From the NCBI GenBank assembly GCA_041749595.1, contig JBGTBA010000014.1, positions 1-19,205 on the forward strand: DNA of 19,205 bases, given 5' to 3'. Source of the DNA: Aurantibrevibacter sp041749595. Its GTDB lineage: Bacteria > Bacteroidota > Bacteroidia > Flavobacteriales > Flavobacteriaceae. The notes under the pieces were generated by a model. That model was given only the letters and a program-made list of their open reading frames with translations, made no database searches and was not told where the DNA came from. Below, one piece after another: positions 8,078 to 15,831 of this stretch; position 1 is the first letter of the stretch; each line of letters opens with the position of its first letter. The position numbers and the translations under genes are program-made.

Positions 8078-8913
8078 AAGCCACTTTTGACAACGTTTCT
8101 TATAACTGCAGCAAGATAGTTACCGAATCCTACAGTACTTCCTTTGCTTTGGCCACAAAGATGTTGGCCCCGACCATAAGAGCGGATATTTATAATATTT
8201 ACGGTTTTGTACGGTTCGCCGATGAAATTGTGGACACGTTTCATGGATACGATAAAGAAGTGCTTTTTGATAGATTCGAAAATGACTTAAAAAACGCCTT
8301 GGACGATAAAATAAGCCTAAACCCCATTTTAAATTCCTTTCAGTACACCTACCATAAATACGGTATATCGTATAATCTGGTGGAAGCATTTATGAAAAGT
8401 ATGCGTATGGACCTCTACAAAAAAACCTATAGGACCGAAGCAGAATACAAGGAATATATTTATGGTTCTGCCGATGTGGTTGGGCTTATGTGTCTAAAAG
8501 TATTTGTAAAAGGGGATTTAGAAAAATACGAAGCCTTAAAAATTTCGGCCATGGCCTTGGGCTCTGCCTTTCAAAAGGTGAATTTTTTAAGGGATTTAAA
8601 AATGGACTTTGAAAACCTTAACCGCACCTATTTTCCGAATGTCGATTTTATCAATTTGGATGAAGCCTCAAAATCCAGGATCATAAAAGAAATCCAAGCC
8701 GATTTTTCCATGGGCTATTCGGGGATCAAAGCACTGCCCAACGAAGCAAAGTTCGGGGTGTATACGGCCTATAAATATTACTATAAATTACTTAAAAAGC
8801 TGCAAAATACAGCTCCGAAAGAATTAAAAAATGCAAGGATACGTGTGCCGGACTATCAGAAATTTGGACTGTTGGCCACATCCTACGTTAATTACAAACT
8901 AAAAATGGTTTAA
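8074..8913 (+). CDS. crtB: Phytoene synthase
   Basis: A 279-residue squalene/phytoene synthase family protein joining two geranylgeranyl diphosphates into phytoene. Both Asp-rich substrate-Mg2+ motifs are present: DEIVD in YGFVRFADEIVDTFHG, and DLKMD in KVNFLRDLKMDFENLNRTYFP. The length is normal for bacterial CrtB. The ATG overlaps the crtI stop as ATGA, and the crtZ start lies one base after its stop, placing it in the middle of a tight operon. Confidence 0.95.
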   Translation: MKATFDNVSYNCSKIVTESYSTSFALATKMLAPTIRADIYNIYGFVRFADEIVDTFHGYDKEVLFDRFENDLKNALDDKISLNPILNSFQYTYHKYGISYNLVEAFMKSMRMDLYKKTYRTEAEYKEYIYGSADVVGLMCLKVFVKGDLEKYEALKISAMALGSAFQKVNFLRDLKMDFENLNRTYFPNVDFINLDEASKSRIIKEIQADFSMGYSGIKALPNEAKFGVYTAYKYYYKLLKKLQNTAPKELKNARIRVPDYQKFGLLATSYVNYKLKMV

Positions 8914-8914
8914 A

Positions 8915-9373
8915 ATGAAACTACTTATTGCCATCTTTATTTTCTTGGCAACCTTCTCATTTATGGAATTCATGGCATGGTTTACGCACAAATACATCAT
9001 GCACGGTTTTTTGTGGGGGTTGCACAGGGACCACCATAAAAAAAACCACGATTCTTGGTTTGAAAGAAATGACATTTTTTTTATATTCTATGCCTTGGTA
9101 AGTATGTCTTTTTTTGCTGCAGCGGCCAATACCGATTTTTGGTGCGGTTGGCCCATTGGTCTGGGGATCATGGCCTATGGCGGCATTTACTTTCTAGTGC
9201 ATGATATTTTTATACACCAACGTTTCAGGATTTTCAGGAGCTCCAATAACCGGTACGCAAAAGGCGTAAGAAGGGCCCATAAAATACACCATAAACATCT
9301 GGGAAAAGAAAAGGGAGAATGTTTTGGGATGCTGTTTGTGCCCTTTAAATACTTTAAGGAAAAGGATAGTTAA
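8915..9373 (+). CDS. crtZ: Beta-carotene hydroxylase
   Basis: A 152-residue membrane protein of the fatty-acid hydroxylase/CrtZ family, adding 3-hydroxyl groups to beta-ionone rings (beta-carotene to zeaxanthin). All histidine clusters for the di-iron centre are visible: HKYIMH, HRDHH, HDIFIH and HKIHHKH. Four hydrophobic segments fit the family topology. It starts one base after the crtB stop. Its substrate requires a lycopene cyclase, which is not encoded anywhere in the window, so the cyclase must lie elsewhere if this pathway is complete. Confidence 0.92.
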   Translation: MKLLIAIFIFLATFSFMEFMAWFTHKYIMHGFLWGLHRDHHKKNHDSWFERNDIFFIFYALVSMSFFAAAANTDFWCGWPIGLGIMAYGGIYFLVHDIFIHQRFRIFRSSNNRYAKGVRRAHKIHHKHLGKEKGECFGMLFVPFKYFKEKDS

Positions 9374-9736
9374 CGAATTTACGGGCTTTTAGCTTTTCAA
9401 TTGTGGCCCATAACAAAGCGAGGGCGCAAAATGACATCTTTTTAATTTTGAAGAAACCATAGGTAATTCTTGCTGTCAGGCTCAGCCCAGAAGGCAAATA
9501 GATGGGGGAACATAGAATATTTCCTTTAAAATAAACGACTTAAGGCTCTCTTTTCAATAACAACAATGCCGTTTGGCTAATCCTTGAAATTTATTCCAGT
9601 ACATTCTAACCCCAAACGCTATGGGGCAAACTTTATGGCTGAAGATATTTTCTGCTTTCCTGAGGCATTCATTCCCAAATCTCACATGGTTTTATGCTGC
9701 CCTTATGAATTATGAAGGGCTTCCTTGTTTTTTCGC
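9374..9736. other. 363-base stretch without an intact gene
   Basis: No convincing ORF. On the minus strand two adjacent open runs in different frames (9554-9688, about 45 codons, and 9355-9539, about 61 codons) have a protein-like look but lack starts and are interrupted, so the stretch may hold a decayed gene or a dispersed repeat. A small CCCCA/TGGGG hairpin lies near 9611-9627, and a possible terminator sits near the right end. No promoter box is evident. Confidence 0.4.
9699..9734 (+). terminator. Possible terminator downstream of the crt operon
   Basis: GCCCTT (9699-9704) pairs with AAGGGC (9715-9720) across a 10-base loop and is followed by TTCCTTGTTTTTT. The stem is short and lies 325 bases after crtZ, so either it closes a long trailer or there is another 3' end. 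It also sits near the end of the convergent FKBP gene. Confidence 0.35.
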
Positions 9737-10690
9737 CTAGTTGTCCTTATCATCCAAGTAATTGGGAATCCCATTCCCGTTAGTGTCCGGAAAAGTGATC
9801 GATCCATCCGGATTGATTATGATCTCATCACGGGTAGGGAAACCATCCCCATCATCGTCGGAATCCGCGTGATTGGGTATTTGTTGTATAAAGCGCTTTT
9901 GCTCTTCGCTTGAATCGGTATTATCATTGTTCAAATTTCCATCCCCATCCAAATCTTCCATGATAGAGGGTATGCCGTCATTATCAAAATCCGTGTCCTC
10001 TACATACAACCCCACATCCAACTTAAATATCAATGGATCATAAGCACCTATGTTAGTGGTTGGCGGGCTATTGAAATACCCCATCCCGGAAGGGAAGATA
10101 ACAAGTCCTAGTCCTGTATTTTCAATTGAGGTGGTCCCATCGTTGTTAACGATAATGTCATTGCCCACCTTAAAACTTGCCACACCATTATAGAAACCAC
10201 TTAAAAAGCCGGGCAGATACAGCCAATTAAAGGAAGAGGTGGAATCAAAAACGGAGCCGTCCAAGAGCGAGCCTTCAAATCGTACAAATGTAGAATCCGC
10301 TACCGTTGGTTGCCCCCCCGCCCCCTCACGGGCTTTTAGGACATAATAGGTATGGGAAATGTTTTTTTCTTCCGTAAGGCCCAAAAAAGCAGTGGAAGAC
10401 ACGTTAAAAGTCCTTGGCTCCACTTGGGCGATCAATGCTGTTTTAGCCGCATTTTCCCCAGCGATAGTATCTAACCTTATTTTAAAGTCGAAACCGGCAG
10501 GTGGGTTGGTAAACTCCTCGTAATTGTAAAAATGGGTCTGCAGGTATTCCTTGATTTGGGCATCATTTTCCACGGCCACCTCGCTCAATAATCGCGGAGG
10601 GGTAATGTCACCGTCAGGACCATTGTCTTTATTACAGGAGCATATCATGGCCATTAGCACTAATGCGGCAAGAATTTGGTTCATTTTCAT
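9737..10690 (-). CDS. FKBP-like peptidyl-prolyl isomerase lipoprotein with C-terminal Ca-binding-type repeats
   Basis: 317 residues. The N-terminus is a lipoprotein signal ending in ICSC (Cys19 most likely lipidated). Residues 30-110 are a Bacteroidota-specific leader. About 112-228 look like an FKBP-type PPIase domain: KAREGAGGQPTVADSTFVRFEGSLLDGSVFDST, followed by a segment with GLGLVIFPSGMGYF and PLIFKLDVGL. The tail (about 233-315) is acidic with Asp-rich DxDxDG-like repeats (DFDNDGIPS, DLDGDGNLN, DSDDDGDGFP, DTNGNGIPNYLDD), as in thrombospondin type 3 Ca2+-binding repeats. It probably acts in the periplasm or on the outer membrane as a folding helper. Whether the PPIase active site is functional cannot be judged here. 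Confidence 0.82.
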   Translation of the reverse strand: MKMNQILAALVLMAMICSCNKDNGPDGDITPPRLLSEVAVENDAQIKEYLQTHFYNYEEFTNPPAGFDFKIRLDTIAGENAAKTALIAQVEPRTFNVSSTAFLGLTEEKNISHTYYVLKAREGAGGQPTVADSTFVRFEGSLLDGSVFDSTSSFNWLYLPGFLSGFYNGVASFKVGNDIIVNNDGTTSIENTGLGLVIFPSGMGYFNSPPTTNIGAYDPLIFKLDVGLYVEDTDFDNDGIPSIMEDLDGDGNLNNDNTDSSEEQKRFIQQIPNHADSDDDGDGFPTRDEIIINPDGSITFPDTNGNGIPNYLDDKDN

Positions 10691-10728
10691 CTATCGTCTT
10701 TTTGAGGGGGCAAGATACAATTTTCCAC

Positions 10729-10736
10729 TATTTTTG
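10729..10736 (+). promoter_or_regulatory. -7 promoter box of the S4-domain gene
   Basis: TATTTTTG fits TAnnTTTG exactly, 32 bases before the ATG at 10769. The nearest upstream TTG (10702-10704) is 24 bases away, slightly longer than usual. The position favours the ATG at 10769 over the TTG at 10757. Confidence 0.5.
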
Positions 10737-10768
10737 CAGAAATCGTTAACAAACATTTGCAATTGTTT

Positions 10769-11143
10769 ATGAGAATAGATAAATACCTCTGGTGCACACG
10801 CTATTATAAAACCCGGAATATGGCCACTGAAGCTTGCAAAAAAGGACATGTACGGATCAATGAAACACCATCCAAACCCTCTAGGGACGTGTATGCGGGG
10901 GACAAGATTGTAGTAAGAAGGGATCAAATAAACCATGAACTCACCGTTCTGGACATTCCTATAAGTAGGATATCGGCCAAATTGGTGGATATTTACAGGA
11001 AAAACACCACTCCCGAAGGGGCGCTACATCAAAATGAACTATTTAAACACGCCAAGGAGCATTATAGAAAAAAGGGAACGGGCAGGCCCACAAAAAAAGA
11101 CCGTAGGGAAATGGACGGCTATATAGAAGATGGCCAGTCTTAA
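10769..11143 (+). CDS. S4-domain RNA-binding protein, Hsp15 family
   Basis: A 124-residue basic protein opening with an S4 RNA-binding domain (MRIDKYLWCTRYYKTRNMATEACKKGHVRINETPSKPSRDVYAGDKI). This is the pattern of heat-shock protein 15, which binds 50S subunits carrying stalled peptidyl-tRNA. The C-terminus (KEHYRKKGTGRPTKKDRREMDGY) is the Lys/Arg-rich tail typical of the family. It is cytosolic. The frame extends to a TTG at 10757, but the ATG at 10769 matches the usual M-R-(I/L)-D-K-Y-L-W start. It is divergent from the FKBP lipoprotein gene. Confidence 0.88.
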   Translation: MRIDKYLWCTRYYKTRNMATEACKKGHVRINETPSKPSRDVYAGDKIVVRRDQINHELTVLDIPISRISAKLVDIYRKNTTPEGALHQNELFKHAKEHYRKKGTGRPTKKDRREMDGYIEDGQS

Positions 11144-11239
11144 CCTATTTTCCATAAGCCTGAAATGATGCTTTTTTTAACGGAAACCGAAATTGATTTA
11201 TAAACTTCCAAAAGCCCTCGGGGATAGGGAACCGTTTTT

Positions 11240-11247
11240 TATCTTTG
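11240..11247 (+). promoter_or_regulatory. -7 promoter box of the phosphoribosyltransferase gene
   Basis: TATCTTTG matches TAnnTTTG. It overlaps the TTG at 11245 that begins the open frame, which rules out that codon as a start for transcripts from this promoter. No TTG is seen at the -33 position. Confidence 0.5.
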
Positions 11248-11265
11248 ACACTAAATATGTGTACT

Positions 11266-11763
11266 ATGCGAAACAGAATATTGACCCACCAAGAAATCCA
11301 ACATAAAATAAAACGTATTGCGTATCAAATCTATGAGGCCAACGTAGAGGAAACCGAGATAGTAATTGCCGGTATAGAGGGCGGGGGACTGCACTTCGCA
11401 AAAAAAATACAGGATGTGCTACTGAAAATCACTGGGGCAAATATAATTTTGTGCAAAGTCTTGATGGACAAGAACGATCCTCTGCTGAACGGGGTAAAAA
11501 CTTCCATACCCGAAAGTGAGTATGCCAATAAGTCGGTTGTTCTGGTAGATGATGTGCTCAATTCCGGCACCACATTGATCTATGGGGTGCACCATTTTCT
11601 CAGAGTGCCCTTAAAACAGCTAAAAACCGCTGTTTTGGTAAATAGAAACCACAAAAAATATCCGGTAAAGGCCGATTATAAAGGAATCTCCTTGTCAACT
11701 TCCCTTCAAGAACACATCAAAGTTGAATTTAAGGCAAACAACAATTCCGTTTACCTAGACTAA
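11266..11763 (+). CDS. Phosphoribosyltransferase family protein (PyrR-like)
   Basis: About 165 residues with a type I phosphoribosyltransferase fold. The PRPP-binding signature is clear as VVLVDDVLNSGTTL, and an upstream IAGIEGGGLHFAKKI loop resembles those of PyrR/HPRT-like enzymes. This family includes PyrR-type uracil phosphoribosyltransferases and purine salvage enzymes; the acceptor base cannot be assigned. The start is chosen at ATG 11266, because the -7 box at 11240-11247 excludes the TTG at 11245; ATG 11257 would leave almost no leader. The 3' end overlaps the convergent shikimate kinase gene by 9 bases. Confidence 0.82.
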   Translation: MRNRILTHQEIQHKIKRIAYQIYEANVEETEIVIAGIEGGGLHFAKKIQDVLLKITGANIILCKVLMDKNDPLLNGVKTSIPESEYANKSVVLVDDVLNSGTTLIYGVHHFLRVPLKQLKTAVLVNRNHKKYPVKADYKGISLSTSLQEHIKVEFKANNNSVYLD

Positions 11764-12270
11764 GAATCCCTTGACCTCTTCAACAATGGTCCGGGGTTCT
11801 TTATTATCGCAGTCAATCGTCTTTGTGGCCCTCGAATAAAAGTTGTTCCTCTCAAACAAGTGCCTGCCAATAAACTCAGGCAAACTTTCTTCATCTATAT
11901 GTCTTATTAAGGGTCTGTCCTCCTTTTCCTTTGAAAGCCTTTTCACCAATTCGGGGATGGATACTTTAAGAAAAAAAACATGTTCGGCAAGGGCCAACAT
12001 TACATCTATATTACCACCATAACAAGGAGTGCCACCACCGGTGGACAAAATAAGGTCTTCTTTTAGGGAAAGCACCTCCCTTACACAGTCCTTCTCTATT
12101 TTTCTAAAGTAGATTTCGCCCTTTTCCTTGAAAATTTCAGGAATTTTCATTTTTTGGCTAGCTTCCATATAACTATCCAAATCAAAAAAATTGAACCCAA
12201 GATCTTTAGCCAATCGTTTTCCTACAGTGCTTTTTCCACTGCCCATATAACCGACCAAGACTATTTTCAT
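11755..12270 (-). CDS. aroK: Shikimate kinase
   Basis: 171 residues, normal length for AroK, which phosphorylates shikimate with ATP in the chorismate pathway. The Walker A motif GYMGSGKST is at residues 7-15. The shikimate-binding acid is in DLD (31-33), the arginine in IYFRKIE, the glycine triplet in LSTGGGTPC, and the ATP-lid in KEKEDRPLI. It is cytosolic. The gene is convergent with the phosphoribosyltransferase gene, and the last three codons of each overlap (11755-11763). Confidence 0.95.
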   Translation of the reverse strand: MKIVLVGYMGSGKSTVGKRLAKDLGFNFFDLDSYMEASQKMKIPEIFKEKGEIYFRKIEKDCVREVLSLKEDLILSTGGGTPCYGGNIDVMLALAEHVFFLKVSIPELVKRLSKEKEDRPLIRHIDEESLPEFIGRHLFERNNFYSRATKTIDCDNKEPRTIVEEVKGFLV

Positions 12271-12296
12271 GTATTATTTTTTTTGTAAAAGTGAGC

Positions 12297-12304
12297 CAAA
12301 ACTA
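12297..12304 (-). promoter_or_regulatory. -7 promoter box of aroK
   Basis: On the minus strand the bases read TAGTTTTG, an exact TAnnTTTG match, 26 bases before the aroK ATG. No TTG lies at the expected -33 position. Confidence 0.4.
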
Positions 12305-12343
12305 TGGAATTTCAAAAAAAAAGAAATTTATCCGAAAATCGAC

Positions 12344-12373
12344 TTGTTAAATTAATTATTGATATTATATTTG
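12344..12373 (+). promoter_or_regulatory. Promoter of tRNA-Lys
   Basis: TTG at 12344-12346 and TATATTTG at 12366-12373 (spacing 19) match the Bacteroidota consensus fully. The tRNA begins 52 bases after the -7 box. Confidence 0.65.
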
Positions 12374-12425
12374 CAGCCGCTAACCGAGAAACATACGGGA
12401 AGCTGATTTTTATTAAAAAAAGACC

Positions 12426-12498
12426 GACCTGGTAGCTCAGCTGGTAGAGCATCTCCCTTTTAAGGAGAGGGTCCTGGGTTCGAATCCCAGCCCGGTCA
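12426..12498 (+). tRNA. tRNA-Lys (anticodon TTT)
   Basis: A 73-base cloverleaf. The acceptor stem 12426-12432 pairs with 12491-12497 (one G-T wobble), with discriminator A at 12498 and no encoded CCA. The anticodon stem TCTCC/GGAGA (12452-12456/12464-12468) encloses CTTTTAA, with TTT at 12459-12461. The T loop is TTCGAAT. It has its own promoter and a strong terminator. Confidence 0.98.
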
Positions 12499-12523
12499 CG
12501 GGAAATTTTCCAAGGCTGTTCAA

Positions 12524-12558
12524 AAAAAACCCGAGACTTCAATGCTTTCGGGTTTTTT
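12524..12558 (+). terminator. Rho-independent terminator after tRNA-Lys
   Basis: An 11-bp perfect inverted repeat, AAAAAACCCGA (12524-12534) and TCGGGTTTTTT (12548-12558), with a 13-base loop and the T-run built into the right arm. It begins 25 bases after the tRNA. Confidence 0.85.
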
Positions 12559-12845
12559 CTTTTATACTGTTACTGAACGTAAAAACATTTTGCGGATCAT
12601 GCCTATTTTGCCTTTCCGGTCCCCTGTTTCGGCTCCTCCAAATTGGACATCACAGGCTTTCCATCCAAAACACCTACTTGATCCGAAGAAATTTAGGGTT
12701 TATTTATAGCTATTAAATAGGGATCTGTACAACTTCTTACGGTCATAATTACTTTTTTTTTAGAATATTCCTTACATTGACGCCTGTTTGTAACAAGTGC
12801 AAAAAAACACCAAGTACAATTTTAACCACAATTAAATTAAACCCA

Positions 12846-14084
12846 ATGAAAAAGAGTTGTTTCCACCTTTTTGCATGTGTTTTGCTTTTGGTCTACATGT
12901 CCCAGATCCACGGGCAATTATCCGTAAAAACCACACCGGAAGCCGTCGGGGTTTCTTCCGAACGCTTAGGGCGCTATGAATATTTTTTGAATACGGAAAT
13001 TAAGGAAGGCCGTATTCCTGGTGCCGTTTCCTATATTATGCGAAAAGGAAAGGTGGTGCATGAGGCAACCATGGGCTATAGCAGTTTGGACGACAAAAAG
13101 CCTATAAGACAAGATCAGATAGTTCATCTGATGTCCATGACCAAACCCATAGTTACCACTGCATTTATGATGTTGTACGAAGAAGGTCATTTTGCACTTA
13201 CAGATCCCGTTTCCAAATACCTGCCCCAATTTAAAAATCTAAAAGTGGCAAAAGATGTGACCACGGGAATAAAGGGAGAGACGGTGCCGGCCAATAAGGA
13301 AATAACCATCTTTAATGTCTTAACACATACTGCGGGATTTTCCCATGGCCTTGGTGGTACCACGTTGGACAACGAAACTGCCAAAGCCCTCTATTTTGAA
13401 CCCCAAAAAGACATTGAAAGCAGGGTGAACACATTGATAGGATTGCCCATGATCGGGCAACCGGGGGAACAATGGTCCTATAGTGCATCTCCGGACGTTT
13501 TGTCGCTCCTTATTGAACATTTCTCGGGAATGACCACTGCGGAATTTCTGCAACAGCGCATTTTTGATCCCCTTGGGATGAAAGATACCGGCTATAACCT
13601 AACCGCTAAAAACAAAGATAGGATGATGCCGGTCCACAATGTGGACGAACAGGGCAAGTTAGTAAAGTCGGCCAACCAATTGCCAGTAGAGGGCAATACG
13701 GTCTTTGGGGGCACACATGGATTGTTCTCAACGGCTTCGGATTATATGTCTTTTTGCCAAATGCTGCTCAACAAGGGCAAATGGAACGGCAAACAATATT
13801 TAAGCCCTAAGACCATAGAGATCATGACCCAAAATCAGGTGGGGGATTTGTACCAGGCCCCGGGACAAGGTTTTGGATTGGGTTTTGGGATCACCACAAA
13901 TGTTGCCGATAGCAAAGCGTTGGGCTCTGTGGGACAATATTATTGGAGCGGTGCCTACTCCACCTTTTTCTTTATCGATCCAAAAGAAGAACTTGTGGCC
14001 ATACTCCTGACCCAGCTACAGCCGTACAACAATTATTACGGCGAAAAATTGCGTCAATATACGTACCAGGCGATAGTGGATTAA
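12846..14084 (+). CDS. Exported beta-lactamase-family serine hydrolase
   Basis: 412 residues, with a signal peptide (MKKSCFHLFACVLLLVYMSQIHGQ; cleavage likely near residue 23). The beta-lactamase/penicillin-binding-like fold (class C/esterase branch) is shown by the S-x-x-K motif SMTK at 97-100, with Ser97 as nucleophile, by Y212 in WSYSASPDVLSLLIE, and by GGTHGLFSTASDY (288-300). These enzymes act as esterases, D-aminopeptidases or peptidoglycan/antibiotic hydrolases; the substrate is not predictable. The frame is open to a TTG at 12777, but only the ATG at 12846 gives a proper signal peptide. An alpha/beta hydrolase follows 42 bases downstream, probably in the same transcript. Confidence 0.88.
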   Translation: MKKSCFHLFACVLLLVYMSQIHGQLSVKTTPEAVGVSSERLGRYEYFLNTEIKEGRIPGAVSYIMRKGKVVHEATMGYSSLDDKKPIRQDQIVHLMSMTKPIVTTAFMMLYEEGHFALTDPVSKYLPQFKNLKVAKDVTTGIKGETVPANKEITIFNVLTHTAGFSHGLGGTTLDNETAKALYFEPQKDIESRVNTLIGLPMIGQPGEQWSYSASPDVLSLLIEHFSGMTTAEFLQQRIFDPLGMKDTGYNLTAKNKDRMMPVHNVDEQGKLVKSANQLPVEGNTVFGGTHGLFSTASDYMSFCQMLLNKGKWNGKQYLSPKTIEIMTQNQVGDLYQAPGQGFGLGFGITTNVADSKALGSVGQYYWSGAYSTFFFIDPKEELVAILLTQLQPYNNYYGEKLRQYTYQAIVD

Positions 14085-14126
14085 TCTTTTTTAACAATTC
14101 AATCAATAAACCATAACTACAACAAG

Positions 14127-15002
14127 ATGAAAAATATACTTATGATCGCGTTTTCCGTATCCATCTCCGCTATTGGATTTTCGCAGGAAATTATTCAGTT
14201 GCCCTATACCCCCGCTTCAGGTATTGTATGGCAGGGTGGAGAAAAAACCTATTTCTCGGATATTTGGCAGACCCAAGTGGTCACCAATGTTTCAGTGCCC
14301 ACTATGGAGGTCTTTAGACCCAATGCCGAGGATGCCAATGGCACGGCTGTGATCATTGCCCCGGGAGGCGGACTCTATGCATTGAGCATCAACAGTGAAG
14401 GGAACGATGTGGCGAAATGGCTCAACAAAAAGGGAATTACCGCCTTTGTCCTAAAATACCGCTTGGCCCCCACCGGGGAAGATGGAGTGAAAGAGATTAC
14501 CGAGGCGGGGGCAAAAGTTATTGAAAATGTAAGACCCATAATGCCATTGGCCATTGAAGATGGCCTAAAAGCCATTACCGAGGTTCGTACAAATGCTCAT
14601 CTATATGGTATAAATCCAGAAAAGATAGGGTTTATGGGCTTTTCCGCCGGAGGTGCCGTTACCATGGGGGTAACATTCAAGGCCACAAAGGAAAACAAAC
14701 CTAATTTTATTGTCCCTGTCTATCCCTGGATGACCGTTTTAGGTGCCTATGATGTGCATACGGACGCACCGCCCATGCTGGTAATATGTGCTTCCGACGA
14801 CCCCCTGCAGCTGGCACCACCAAGTGTTGACCTATACTCCGCATGGCTAAAAGCAGGTAAACCCGTTGAACTGCACATGTATGCCAAAGGTGGGCACGGT
14901 TTTGGGATGAAAAAACAAAACCTGCCCTCGGACAAATGGACCGAGCGTTTTTACGAATGGTCCGTAGCGGAAGGTATTACCGCGCCCAAAGGGGGGCTGT
15001 AG
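14127..15002 (+). CDS. Exported alpha/beta hydrolase (BD-FAE/acetyl-xylan-esterase-like)
   Basis: 291 residues with an N-terminal signal peptide ending near FSQ (residue 20). The alpha/beta-hydrolase fold is supported by the oxyanion-side APGGGLYALS (78-87), the nucleophile elbow GFSAGG with Ser173, a candidate acid in ASDDP (D224/D225) and the catalytic histidine in GGHGFG (H257). This arrangement is common in carbohydrate esterases such as acetyl-xylan or feruloyl esterases near glycan-degrading genes. It sits between a serine hydrolase and an SGNH hydrolase/GH20 pair, supporting a role in removing acyl groups from exported glycans. The exact ester is unknown. Confidence 0.85.
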   Translation: MKNILMIAFSVSISAIGFSQEIIQLPYTPASGIVWQGGEKTYFSDIWQTQVVTNVSVPTMEVFRPNAEDANGTAVIIAPGGGLYALSINSEGNDVAKWLNKKGITAFVLKYRLAPTGEDGVKEITEAGAKVIENVRPIMPLAIEDGLKAITEVRTNAHLYGINPEKIGFMGFSAGGAVTMGVTFKATKENKPNFIVPVYPWMTVLGAYDVHTDAPPMLVICASDDPLQLAPPSVDLYSAWLKAGKPVELHMYAKGGHGFGMKKQNLPSDKWTERFYEWSVAEGITAPKGGL

Positions 15003-15126
15003 CTATTAACCGGACGAAAGAATTTAGATAATAGACGGAATGCCATCAATTTAAGCCATAAATTGTTACAAAATTTTATATGTCAACATAGTGCCGTTAC
15101 CTTAATGAGTACCTAAAAATAGTTTT

Positions 15127-15154
15127 TTGCCTAACCAAATATCATCTATCTTTT
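15127..15154 (+). promoter_or_regulatory. Candidate promoter of the SGNH hydrolase-GH20 pair
   Basis: TTG (15127-15129), 17 bases, then TATCTTTT (15147-15154), one mismatch from TAnnTTTG, 22 bases before the ATG at 15176. It lies in the 173-base gap that separates this gene from the upstream hydrolase, supporting a new transcription unit. Confidence 0.4.
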
Positions 15155-15175
15155 ACCCTTATTGAAACATACGCC

Positions 15176-15820
15176 ATGAGAGTTCCGCTTCTTGTTTTCC
15201 TTTTCCTTTTCCTTATAGGTAATGCCCAGGACCCGTTCCGTTTTCAGGGCGAAGTTGATGCCATATCCAAAAAATACGGGACACTTTGGGACAGTTCCAA
15301 AGAAACCATAGTATTTACGGGCAGTTCCAGCATCCGGATGTGGGACGATCTGCAACAGCGGTTTCCTGGTCAACAAATCGTAAACTCGGCTTTTGGCGGT
15401 TCTCAGGCATCCGATCTTTTGGCCTATTCCAACGAGTTGATACTCCATTTCAATCCGAAAAAAGTGTTTCTCTATGAAGGGGACAACGATCTTGCCAATA
15501 AAAAAAGGGTGAAGCTGATCCTCGCCGATCTTCAAAAAATAATAGACACCATAAAGCACGGAAATAGGAGCACCCATATAGTACTGATCGCCGCCAAGCC
15601 CAGTCCGGCCCGATGGCATCTTCGCCATAAATACAAACGCCTTAACCGGGGAATGGAAAAACTTACCCAGGACAATACCACCGTGGAATTTGCCAATATT
15701 TGGGATGTAATGCTGGTTGGCCGGAAACCTATGCCCGATATTTTTATCGCAGATGGATTGCACATGAATACCAAAGGATACGACCTCTGGTACGCTGTTT
15801 TAAAAAATTATATAAACTAA
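15176..15820 (+). CDS. Exported SGNH/GDSL-type hydrolase
   Basis: 214 residues with a short signal peptide (hydrophobic 4-16, cleavage near NAQ). The SGNH blocks are recognisable: block I as TGSSSIRMW (nucleophile probably S51, with S in place of the D of GDSL), block II as NSAFGGS (70-76), block III as EGDND (101-105, the N104 oxyanion residue) and block V as DGLHMN (D193 and H196). Members are esterases, often deacetylating sugars or lipids. The GH20 gene begins 11 bases after its stop, so the pair is co-transcribed and likely acts on the same acylated amino-sugar glycan. The substrate is inferred only from this neighbour. Confidence 0.88.
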   Translation: MRVPLLVFLFLFLIGNAQDPFRFQGEVDAISKKYGTLWDSSKETIVFTGSSSIRMWDDLQQRFPGQQIVNSAFGGSQASDLLAYSNELILHFNPKKVFLYEGDNDLANKKRVKLILADLQKIIDTIKHGNRSTHIVLIAAKPSPARWHLRHKYKRLNRGMEKLTQDNTTVEFANIWDVMLVGRKPMPDIFIADGLHMNTKGYDLWYAVLKNYIN

Positions 15821-15831
15821 ACCAAGTACAA

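Noticed and set aside
9725..9913. A 62-codon plus-strand ORF at the end of the FKBP gene
   Set aside because: It is antisense to the Asp-rich repeats; its hydrophobic look comes from complementing Asp codons.
12312..12542. A minus-strand ORF of 76 codons over the tRNA-Lys gene
   Set aside because: Its protein-like core is the antisense reading of the tRNA, a well-known spurious annotation; the tRNA with promoter and terminator explains the sequence.
12777..12845. An upstream TTG start for the serine hydrolase
   Set aside because: It would place 23 non-signal residues before a normal signal peptide beginning at 12846.
15146..15763. A 205-codon minus-strand ORF opposite the SGNH hydrolase gene
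   Set aside because: The plus-strand frame has signal peptide and SGNH blocks; the antisense frame has no recognisable feature.
15700..15831. A 44-residue N-terminal extension of the GH20 protein
   Set aside because: It would overlap the SGNH gene and bury the lipoprotein signal; the ATG at 15832 starts exactly at the signal peptide.
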